Assembly (NCBI RefSeq): GCF_000003195.3
Contig: NC_012871.2
Span: 17,924,658-17,988,657 of the forward strand
Direction of reading: 5' to 3'
From: Sorghum bicolor
Taxonomy: Eukaryota > Streptophyta > Magnoliopsida > Poales > Poaceae
Length of the DNA stretch: 64,000 nucleotides
A model generated the notes under the pieces. The model worked only from the letters and a program-made list of their open reading frames with translations. It did not search any database and was not told the DNA's origin. Of this stretch, positions 47,640 through 57,221 are shown one piece after another. Both the position numbers and the translations under genes were made by a program. The number at the start of each line of letters is the position of its first letter. Positions within the stretch are counted from its first letter, which is position 1.

Positions 47640-48392
47640 CTGGGGAGACAGACTTTGAGAGTTGAGGCCTAAACTCCATTATTATCCAAGTATATTGAAC
47701 TCTGGGGAGACAGACTTGGAGAGTTGAGGCCTAAACTCCATTATTATCCAAGAAGAGAGAGATACTGTTGTCCTGAAGAGAGAGAGATACTGTTGCGTAT
47801 GTTATATTCACATGTGCGAGTCTAATTGCTTGGTCTCTAAATGGACTCCACCACCAGATGGATACTTCATGGTTAATGTATGTCACCACACTTAAAAAGC
47901 CATCTCGGTTGGAGTTGAAGTAGTCATGCGTGATCATGCAGGGGATTTTAAAATGTCTTTTTGTAAGAAGATTCATAGAGTTGAAGATCTTGAGTTGGCA
48001 GTTTGATGTGTTGTTTTTTAAAGAACATAATGTTGGCAGTTTGATGTGGTGTTGTTTTTGCAAGAGAATATAACCTTTGTAATATCATTGTAGTTTCGGA
48101 TTGTCAAACCGTTATCAAGAAGTTACAATCTCCAATACTAGATAGATCTTATGTTAGAGCCATCATGTGCGATGACAAAAACTTAGTGAGGTGAAACTCG
48201 TATTCTTTCATCACGTGCGATGTCAAAAACTTAGTGAGGTGAAACTCGTATTCTTTCATATATACCCGTAGGTTTTTGCAATGAGGCAGCTCTTAATGAC
48301 TAGGTTAGCTTAGCTGGTCAGTTCTAGACTCCAGATGTAATCCGCACCATCCCTTTGTTAAGTTAATATATAATGCTTTTTCAAAAAAAAAA
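47640..48392 (+). pseudogene. LINE RNase H-like 3' tail with tandem duplications
   Basis: The + strand encodes WTPPPDGYFMVNV (47842 on), VGVEVVMRDHAGDF and CKKIHRVEDLELA, the RVT_3 RNase H-like domain of plant non-LTR elements, with stops. It ends in 'aatgctttttcaaaaaaaaa' (48371-48392), a LINE-type A tail. Four separate internal tandem duplications are visible: 62-bp period at 47640-47750, 25-bp at 47753-47797, ~46-bp at 47994-48050 and ~51-bp at 48165-48258. Confidence 0.7.
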
Positions 48393-48748
48393 AGAGATGA
48401 CCGCCATCAGTAAATGGTGAATGCCGAGACATGACCACCATCAGTAAATGGTGAATGACGAGACCAGGACGAAACGAGGTAAAACATCAGACGAACATGA
48501 GAAGGGCGTGCATACATATGAACAACATAGCATACTACGATACGTGTATTCCATGTCCAGAATCCAACCCAATAATCCAAACAGTATACAGCCCACAACC
48601 AAGTAACCTCATACAAGAACCTAAAGAAAAAACAGCGGATCCAATAACCAATTACACCGTCCCTACTAAGGTAATGTTAAAGAGAACACTGCATTCCTCC
48701 ACCATGAAGCGAGTTGAAAAGACTGGGGCCTGCCTTGAGCAAGCTCCT
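48393..48748. other. 3' flank of DUF1218 gene
   Basis: 356 bp, non-coding; includes a 33-bp tandem duplication 'catcagtaaatggtgaatg' at 48405-48460. The near part probably carries the 3' UTR of the minus-strand gene. Confidence 0.5.
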
Positions 48749-51252
48749 TTAGTTGTATGGGCCCATGCCAATGCTGGAGCCGCCATAGGGGGCACCGCCA
48801 GCGGCATCTCGGGACTTTGAGTAGCTGAGGTAGTACACCTCACCCAGGATGGCCGTGAAGAAGGTGAAGGCCGCACCAGCAGCAAAGACGCCCTTTCGCA
48901 CCGTCTCACATGAGAGGGAGTCGCCATAGAATATGCCCCTGTACCGGGTGTGGTACGCGTTGCGTACTGATCCTGCCAGCAGGCACGCCTCCGCGATGAG
49001 GAAGGTCACCCTGTCAATGGGAATGAGACATGTTATTGTTAAACATTTGGATGGGAAGTGCAGTTGATATTACTTGAATAATAGACTTATTTTTAGATAT
49101 GCTGGCCTGATGTTTAGGGTACCCAAATCAGTTGGACATATATTCCAAATGAGCCAGAAAATATAGTATATCTGCAATCTTGTAGATACTGAAATAAGAA
49201 AATATATGCTCATGTCATAACATCTTGAAGCTGGCCACGACAGTCGGCAGTTCCTAGTTCAGGCTTTATTATATGAATTGAGGAAGGAAAGCAAGCAAGC
49301 AGCATCCAGAGACAGACAGACAACTCAAGTGATGCCAAATGAAATTTAACTGTAGCTTTTGCGAATAGAATATGGCCGATGCTTCCTCCAGAAGGCTAGC
49401 TAGTCAAGGACACCCAGAAAGCAAGGCTATTAATTGATGTTGACTTAGGGATTGCTTAGGAAATGTCACTGTCACATGGTGATCTCAAGAGAAACAGATA
49501 AACAAATCAATGACAGACTATTAAAAAAATAATATGGTTTAACAGTTCATCAGAAAAAACTTAAGTCAATTTGTGTAAACAAATATCAAAGCATAGATGT
49601 GGATATATCGAGGTACCAAACATGGTTTCATTAATTACTTCATTTCAAGTCCTTGACCAACCGAGTAGCTAAGCTACCCAGAACAAATAAAGATTTAGTA
49701 GTTGCTAGTTCCTCCAGTAAAGTATAACCAACAACATTTCGATAGCCTGCATTCAAATTTTGAAGAAATCTGTCTACGTGTATCTTTGTGGATACTGAGA
49801 GTTTATTTATATATAAATAGACTTATCTCGAATTATTGGCAATGTTAATCTTGCTGACTGTACTATTGTGAAAGTTGTCAGGATATCACTGATCATCTAA
49901 AACAACACTTGTGATGGAAAGGGCTTTCAACATCTCCATCAAATCACAGAAATATAAAGTATGCTAAACACTAAATCCCATAAAAGTACCAGTGCCAAGC
50001 AATTTGTGTTACAAGGACAATGGGAGTGCACCTTTCCTTTGTTTTAAAAAAGGACAATGGGAGTAGTTGGACATCTACAATCAAACAATGTAGAAATCTA
50101 GCAGATTTATGAAGATAAATGTCTGAAACAGTTTCAGAGATCCATGACATGTGCTACGAACAACCTCCAACCAAGAATTAGTCAAATTATTATTGAGGGG
50201 ACATGTGGCTTGAAATCTTTGAAACATGTTAGTAAACTGTATGTAAAGCAGATGTTAGCTTGCATGACAGCATGCGGCTACAGAGCTTAAACAATACACT
50301 GAAGGACACTTCTGCGCTGCTATCAGCTTTGAGGTGCTAAATACAGAGCACTGCCGTGCAAGTGCAGCTTCAGTAATGAAAGTGAAAGCCCCACGCCAGG
50401 TGGGGAAATGATTTTCATCTGGCTACTACAAAAGTATACTAGTATTATTACTACTAATTGATGGATCTCACCACTCGTTTGCCAAAAGCAATAGAGTAAA
50501 GCACTGGGTGAGACGCTTGAATTTTAATGTCAGAGGCAACAGCGGCGAACTAGTAGTCAGTTCACCACATCTTTTCCTCCCTAGGCGTAGAAATTAAGCT
50601 GCGGAACTTGCGCATCACAAGATTCAGTTGGAAAGCTCAAGATCCGGGCCAAGACCAGCCGGCGGGAAACGGATCTTAGCTAGCGCCGTGCACCCGCAGC
50701 TGAAAACCACATGAACCACGACGCAGAATCGCAGATCCCACCCCAATCTGCTCGTCGGTCGGTAGAACTAGACGAGCGATGGGGATAGAGCAGAACCCAA
50801 CCCACCCGAGTTTGGATCTCGGAGAGAGGAGCAACACCTAACCAAATCTAGCTCTGCTGCCTGCTGGTTAATTATTTCCATGTATGTATGCGAAGAGGAA
50901 GGAGTAGCAGGCAATCAACCGCGGGAGGGGCTGGAGGAGATTTGGGTTGTTGTTACCATGTGAAGAGGAAGAGGATGAGCGCGCAGGCGCGGGAGCCTCC
51001 CGGCTTGAGCCCGCGGCCGCAGCAGAAGCAGCGGCTGGCGACCATGAGCACGACCTGCCCGGCGGCGAGGAGGAGCAGCGCGCCGACGCCGTAGCCCGTG
51101 GCGATGTCGGAGTCGTAGACGCAGAAGTCGTACTCCTTGGCGGCGTCCGGGGTGACGGTGGCCCGGCTCCGGCGCTGCTCGGCGGCCACGCCCAGGCCGA
51201 AGGCGATGACGTCCAGGAGGATCACCACCGCCTGCACGATGATGGACGCCAT
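48749..51252 (-). CDS. DUF1218 family membrane protein (two exons)
   Basis: Exons 51252-50957 and 49010-48749 on the minus strand, joined by a GT-AG intron of 1946 bp within a Trp codon (donor gtaaca, acceptor gacag), give 185 residues. It starts MASIIVQAVVILLDVIAFGL, an N-terminal hydrophobic helix. Further helices are near residues 52-72 (GYGVGALLLLAAGQVVLMV), 88-108 across the exon junction, and 142-165 (VFAAGAAFTFFTAILGEVYY). Conserved cysteines sit in DFCVYD, RCFCCGRG, EACLLAGS and SLSCETVRKG, the usual DUF1218 pattern. Arabidopsis members (MODIFYING WALL LIGNIN proteins and relatives) affect secondary-wall lignin and leaf symmetry; which role this copy has is not deducible. The family length is typically 170-220, so it is complete. 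Confidence 0.9.
49011..50956 (-). other. Intron of the DUF1218 gene
   Basis: 1946 bp, AT-rich in the middle. No element with clear ends was found; a T-rich repeat at 50030-50060 is minor. Confidence 0.6.
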
Positions 51253-51588
51253 TGCGAGCGAACTAGCTCCTGTCGGTCGGTCGTTCTCTAGCTCGCAGCT
51301 GATCTCTGCTGGTGTGGTCTGGGTACTGGGGTGGGGAGGGCTAGCAGCTCGGTGCGGTGGGAGGGGTGTAGTTAAAAGGCAGTGCGGTCGCGTGTCGGTG
51401 TGGAGTGCAGAGGAGGCGAGGGAAGTGAGAGCTTCGCTTTTCTGCGTTTTTGGGGTGGGTTGTCACGCTCACGCGGCTCGCTGGTGGAGGTGGGGAAGGG
51501 GACCGCCTAACGAATGCGGCAGACTGGGTGGGGCGCACCTGGCAGCCGCTACCGGACGGGCGTTGGCGCGTTGCGTTTTTCCTGCCGG
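51253..51588 (-). promoter_or_regulatory. Proximal upstream region of DUF1218 gene
   Basis: 336 bp of GC-rich sequence between the start codon and a MITE. No clear TATA box on the minus strand. The MITE insertion at 51589 lies only ~340 bp upstream of the start codon. Confidence 0.4.
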
Positions 51589-51831
51589 GGCCTTGTTTAG
51601 TTCACCCTAAAAACCAAAAAGTTTTCAAGATTCTCCGTCACATCGAATCTTGTGACACATGTATGAAACATTAAATATAGACGAAAATAAAAAATAATTA
51701 CACAGTTTAACTGTAAATCACGAGACGAATTTTTTGATCCTAGTTAGTCCATAATTAGATAATATTTGTCACAAACAAACGAAAATGCTACAGTACCGAA
51801 AACTTTTCACTTTTCGGAACTAAACAAGGCC
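51589..51831. mobile_element. Tourist-like MITE
   Basis: GGCCTTGTTTAGTTCACCC to CGGAACTAAACAAGGCC, with CGG on both sides (51586-51588 and 51832-51834). 243 bp. Both ends are intact, suggesting a young copy. Confidence 0.9.
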
Positions 51832-52224
51832 CGGGTTGGTGCGCGTGGCCCTGGGCTGTGGTGTGGTGTGGCTTGCCGCCGACGGCCCTCGACCCCGGCT
51901 CCGCACGGGCACGTGCAGGGCAGCGACTGCAGCGCCGCGCCCGCGCTCGATTTTTCATTAGACGAGTCTCAACAATACATAGTACAATTACCAAGACTAT
52001 AAACTAGCTCTTGAGCCATGAGTTTTATGGGGATGAAACTCCTTTCTCATCTGATAAAACTCCTTCATTTAATGACCCTGTCAAGTCAACAATTTTTGCT
52101 TATGTAACATCCTATTTAATGTGCATTATACTCTCATAAAACATGCATTGAGACTGGCGTTACTAGCTTTTTCTAGTTGCTACGGCAGAGCGGGCAGGGG
52201 CACCACGTGGGCAGCGTTAGTTCT
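51832..52224. other. Intergenic with possible MITE fragment
   Basis: GC-rich to ~51950, then AT-rich. The words 'gacgagtctcaac' (51960) and 'gcattgagactggcg' (52145) are inverted partners, so a ~190-bp hairpin-type element may lie between them. Confidence 0.4.
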
Positions 52225-52227
52225 TAA

Positions 52228-52571
52228 GGCCTGTTTACTTCCCTACCCAAAATTTTTTCGTTCATCTCATCAAATCTTTGGACACATACATAGAACATTA
52301 AATGTACATAAAAAATGAACTAATTACACAGTTTGATTGAAAAACGTGAGACGAATCTTTTAAGCCTAGTTACTCTATGATTAGCCTAAAGTACTACAGT
52401 AACTCACATGTGTTAATGATAGATTAATTATGCTTAATAGATTTGTCTTGTAGTTTCCTGATGAGCTATGTAATTTGTTTTTTTATTAGTTTCTAAAGAC
52501 CCCTCCCGACATCCTTCCGACACATCCGATGTGACACCCAAAAAATTTTCATCTCCAATCTAAACAGGGCC
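52228..52571. mobile_element. Tourist-like MITE, 344-bp subfamily
   Basis: GGCCTGTTTACTTCC to AATCTAAACAGGGCC with TAA on both sides (52225-52227, 52572-52574). Nearly the same sequence occurs at 61849-62193. Confidence 0.92.
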
Positions 52572-52625
52572 TAAGTCCATGCACTCAGAAATTTTTTCTT
52601 TTTTTCCAAAAAACACTCTTACTAT

Positions 52626-53175
52626 GGGGTGTTTAGTTAAAAATGTAAAATACAAAATATCAATTACTTTGAAACGATGAAATGCGAAAACCAAAACTTT
52701 TAGGATTATGTTTAGTTTTATCTAAAATGCAGAATTTATTGTCCTTATGAAGGCCTCACCAGGCTCTTTTGGGTTATTTTAATCTCTTGAGGTCAAAATC
52801 TAAAATAAAGAATAACTATATTTTTGCTAAAATTTTTGTATGATGTTTAGTTCTTTGCAAAATGATGAATCAAAACTCAAATTTTTTTAATAGGAGGGGA
52901 ACTTGGCGGTGTTTAGTTCAAAAAAAATGCAAAATGTCAACTACTTTGGAACGATGGAATGCAAAATACCAAAAATTTCAGGGTTACGTTTAGTGACATA
53001 CAAAATGCAGAATTTATTATCCTCGTGAGAGCCTGTTGAGGGTCTTTTGGGTTTTTTGGCCTCTTGAGACCAAAATAAAAAATGGAGAATAACTAACTTT
53101 TTGCCAAAATTTTTACATTGTGTTTAATTTTATTATGCAAAATGATAAACTAAAATCCAGATTTTTTTAAAAAAA
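52626..53175. repeat. Two tandem ~280-bp repeats
   Basis: Unit 1 (52626-52890) and unit 2 (52905-53175) both run from 'ggtgtttagtt' through 'aaatgcagaatttatt' and 'ctcttgag' to 'aaatttttttaa'-like ends, with about 80% identity by eye. They could be adjacent copies of one MITE-like element or a tandem duplication. Confidence 0.75.
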
Positions 53176-55138
53176 AATAGTAGAGGAAACACCCCCCACA
53201 TGTGGGAGTGGTAATCCGTCTTCTATCATCATTCTTTTATGAGGACGCCATTTGTTCTCGCCTGGCGTCTGCTGTCACGATGGTTTCTACCCCGCACCGG
53301 GCTCCTGGACCGTGTCATGTGTAGGCACGCGTGGTAGTTGTTGGTGAACACCTGTGTGCTCGTGACAACTTGCACAATGTATATACTATATTCATCCACG
53401 GAAGAATCGTAACGCATGTTGATCTAATTTATAATGAATAGTATTCACATTTGTGTCTCAAATTGGTTTATTACAAAAATATATTGTATAATTAATCTAG
53501 TGTACTTATTTTATATCATAAATATTAATATTTTTTCTATAAACTTTGATCAAATTTGAAAGCATTTGGCTCCTTAAAAGATACGAGAATTGTATTCTTT
53601 TTTGTGTAAAGAGAGTATTATATATATAAACTAGCACAATGGACATTTTTAGTTGTAACCCTAGATGTCTTGCCTAGTAAATACATTTCCTACAAGCTGT
53701 TTGTTTAATGCAATTGATTTAGCCTACTCGAGCAACAACCACTTGTGTAGTTTGTTTGAAGTTTGGTGCCTCAAAAACAATCAGCATGTGCTATTTTGTG
53801 CCTCAAAATAAAACTAATTAGCAGTCTATTCGATTGAGCTTATTTACCATAATAAATCAGCGAACAATATTTTTAGTCATAGTTTATCAGCTAAGCGAAC
53901 ATGCTGTAGATGATTAGTTACATATAATTCTCCCTAGATAGTTTACTATCGGCCCGTTTGGTAGTCCACACCAAGTCATTGTGTCTACTCTTGTGAGTCA
54001 AATATACACCCTCCACAATATAGCCGTAAACAAATATTTCAAACCTTCCAATGGAAAAAATTTAGCTCCATCTCTATATTACTATGTTTTATGTTTATGA
54101 AGTAATGTAATCCTTTAACATTAAAAAAAACAGTGGACCGAGCTTGGCTTCGAGCAACCGACAATTTCTAATAACATATGCGCCATATTTGATTGCTACT
54201 ACTGATTTATTGTGAGAAAAAAATATTATTTCATAGATAAAAAGTAGTGCTAATAAATTTTAAGTCGTTAACCGACATAACATGGGAGCACCACTCGCAC
54301 TTCATTCATTGTTTGTGCATCGTTGCCCGCATCTGCCATTCGTTGTTTGTGCATTGTCGCCCTCGCTCGCATCCGCCATCCCGCAGAACAACGACGCATG
54401 AGGGGCAAACATGCAGTCGACGCATGATCTTTGCTTTTGTGGCATGAAATAAAAATGTATGCCTTGAGTCAGGTTTATTAGTTCATCCTGTAGTAACGTA
54501 TGGATGCTTTATTTTATTGTTCTGTTCAAAAGCTTTCCATGTCGTCATGAAAATTTATTTGCTATCAGTTGGTTATATTGAGATTACATGTTTTTTAGAT
54601 AAGATGTTTAGTGTTATCTTCGCACAAAGAGGCATAGAGATAATGTTCACAACATATCCGTTTTCTCTCTGTGTATGGAAGTATTAAAAATTTAAATAGC
54701 TAGCATTATATAGATAGCTGTATGGACTGCTAGCTATTTGGTGGATGACGTGGATGCCTCCTAGCTAGCAATTAGCTAGGACTGTTGCGGACCCCTTAAG
54801 AGAAAAGGAAAGGAAAAAAAGAGAAAATAATAAATTGTGATCTGACATGTAGATTTTATGTATTAGAAGAGATTATTGATGATCTAGTGCATTATCTTTA
54901 TAATAATCCAAAAAATGATATTTTTTATTGAGAATATCCAAAAAAACCGATATTAGAACACCCTGCTATCACAGAGGAGATATACCGTGAAGATGCTCCT
55001 TTGGTTGAGACCACTTTTACCGCAAGGATTTTTTTTATTCTCGATTCTCAATTGTGCTAGTTTAAAGTTCTAAAGCAGCGATAAAAGAATAAAAAATAAT
55101 TAAAGCATTTGGTGGGATTCTAATTTTCTTTATATAGA
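53176..55138. other. Intergenic, no gene seen
   Basis: About 2 kb. At 53826-53905 lies one arm of the fold-back family found complete at 61431-61628 ('taaatcagcgaacaatattt'). The small ORF at 54247 lacks support. The rest is AT-rich and unassigned. Confidence 0.5.
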
Positions 55139-55359
55139 TGTCTTGTTTAATTCTAAATTTTTTTACAAAATAGACGTTGTCGTTTGTATTTGGCAAATAT
55201 TGTCCAATCATATACTAAATAGGCTTAAAAGATTCGTCTCACAAATTACAGATAAATTCTGTAATTAGTTATTATTTTTATTTATATTTAATGCTCCATG
55301 CATACGCCGCAAGATTTAATGTGACGAAAAATCTAATTTTTTTGCAAACTAAACAAGGC
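55139..55359. mobile_element. Tourist-like MITE, decayed
   Basis: GTCTTGTTTAATTCTAAAT to GCAAACTAAACAAGGC; interior typical of the family. About 220 bp. Confidence 0.75.
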
Positions 55360-55780
55360 GAACACGGTTTTTCTCCCTTGGGCACATGCTCCCACTCTCC
55401 TATCTATTGAATTCGCACGAAAAAATATGAAAACACACATATCAATACAATTTCGTTTTAAGATGTGTATTTATATACTTTCAATGCAAATCCAATAAAT
55501 AACAGAGTGAAAATATGTGACCTGGAGGGCAGTAAAAACTTTACCAAGGCCCAGAAACAAACATGGTTTTTTGAGTTTGGAGGCAAACAATACGTCGCCA
55601 TCAGTTCATACTTCATACAATGCGTGCCAGCGCACCATCTGACCCCACTCCCGACCCCCAACCCGAGTCGGAGGTGCGCGGTGCGCCACCGCCGCCACAT
55701 CCGCACCCAGGCTGCTGCTACCACCCACGTCGGAGAAGAGCAGAAGCAAGAGTAAACGGGGCTTGTGATTTGTGAAAGAG

Positions 55781-56260
55781 ATGCCTCTGCAGCTGCCGCC
55801 GCCGGTGAATCCGCAGCGGCTTTCGCCGGCAGAGTCCCGAGAGCGGACGGTGGGCTTCTTCCAAGGCCTGGGCGTGGACGTGCCCCTCCCGGCCTCGGCC
55901 GAGCGGCCCGACGCCTACTCCTCGCTCGTCCGCGCCATCGTCTCCTCCGCCGTCGTCACCTCCTCGCGCGTCTCCTGCACCATCACCATCTCCCCCGCCG
56001 TCGCGGTGAGCGCCTGCTTCTTGAATAGCCTCCCCCGCCGTTGGGTAGGACAGAACCACTCGATCTCGGTCTCTCCCCTTTCTCCTAATTGCCTCCGGCC
56101 GGCGCGGTGAGTGCAGAACCAGTACAACACGCTCCACGGCGGCGCGGTGGCTGCCGTGGCTGAGGCCATCGGGATGGCGTGCGCGCGCGCCGCGGCTGGC
56201 GATAAGGAGATGTTCCTCGGCGAGCTCAGCACCGCGTACCTCGCCGCCGCGCGACTCAAC
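55781..56260 (+). CDS. Hotdog-fold acyl-CoA thioesterase, tandem exon pair A (incomplete alone)
   Basis: Exons 55781-56005 and 56117-56260 (225 and 144 bp; intron 111 bp, GT-AG). The product begins MPLQLPPPVNPQRLSPAES, with a helix region RERTVGFFQGLGVDVPLPA, then the hotdog strand SRVSCTITISPAV. Exon 2 holds the active-site motif NQYNTLHGGAVAAVAEAIGM, the HGG loop and long central helix of the PaaI/ACOT13 thioesterase family, and GELSTAYLAAARLN. The donor after exon 2 is strong (gtgagt). No matching third exon occurs before the second pair at 57222, so this pair either is a truncated duplicate or splices to the shared exon at 59972 (same phase 0). The enzymes hydrolyse acyl-CoA to free acid and CoA. 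Confidence 0.8.
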
Positions 56261-57221
56261 GTGAGTTTCCCGATCCTCAACAGTCAACGCCCCTGATATA
56301 CAATACAGATCCATTCGAAATTTTTTTCCCAATGGTTTCGCTCGCCATATACAGCAATCACTGTGTAGGATGGATTGAATCGATCATCACAAAATTGTGG
56401 GGATAGGAGATTTGCAGTAATGGGTTAATCCAGGGTCAGAGAAAGATGATGAGGGCAAAGTTATACGTCTAGAACCTGTGATTTAGAATCACTGGATATT
56501 GATTCTGCAAGAGATGAGGTTGTGTCTAGAATATTGCTTGGGAAATAGGTATCAGGAATTCAAGATTGCAAAAGGGGATGGGGATAATATATATCAGACT
56601 AAAAATTTCAAATTAGTGCCAATACCTCCCAAATAAAAGAAACTAGCTTGGGGACATTTCTTTGATGTTTGTATAAGCTTCTTTGGAACTTTTTGCAGTT
56701 CAAAAATTGCAACTCATAGTTTATCGAACATGTAACTAATAAGTAGACCATTAGATAATAACTAATAAGTGACACGACTGCTAGGTATGAAAATTATGAA
56801 AACTATGATAATGTTCCTCTACTACTTTTCTTAAACTTTGAATTCTCCATCCAAATTTGTGCCGGGTTCAAATTCACTTGAATTTCAGGAATGGAAATTT
56901 TAATTAAGAACAAAAACTCCTGAACAGTAAATGGGCCAGGCCCATCCTCGGCCTGCTTCACCCAGTTGGGCGGCCTTCTTCTGTTTTTCATCTTCCGACG
57001 ACTACGCTAGCGGTCTAGCCGCGATCTTCCTCGCACAGCGCTCGGCCTCTTCCCCCACACGATATTTTCAGGGAGCACGGCACGGCGGCACGCCCAACAA
57101 CCAACAGCGGTTGTCACGCATTACTCCGGCCGGCACTCGCACCAACCCCGAACCCGAACTCGCGCCCCCACGGCGCCGGACTTCTGGAGCAGCAAAGCAA
57201 ACGACGCAGGCGGAAGAGGAG
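56261..57221. other. Spacer between the two thioesterase exon pairs
   Basis: 961 bp, AT-rich to ~56930 then GC-rich 5' UTR or promoter of pair B. I looked for a third exon encoding EVDVEAQILRKGR-like sequence here and saw none. Confidence 0.6.

Noticed and set aside
51137..51610. 157-codon + strand ORF over the DUF1218 first exon and upstream region
   Set aside because: Antisense to a supported exon and GC-driven.
54247..54447. 66-codon ORF starting MLINFKSLTDITWEHHS
   Set aside because: No homology that I recognise, no splice or promoter context, repeated 'ttgtttgtgcat' words; likely chance.
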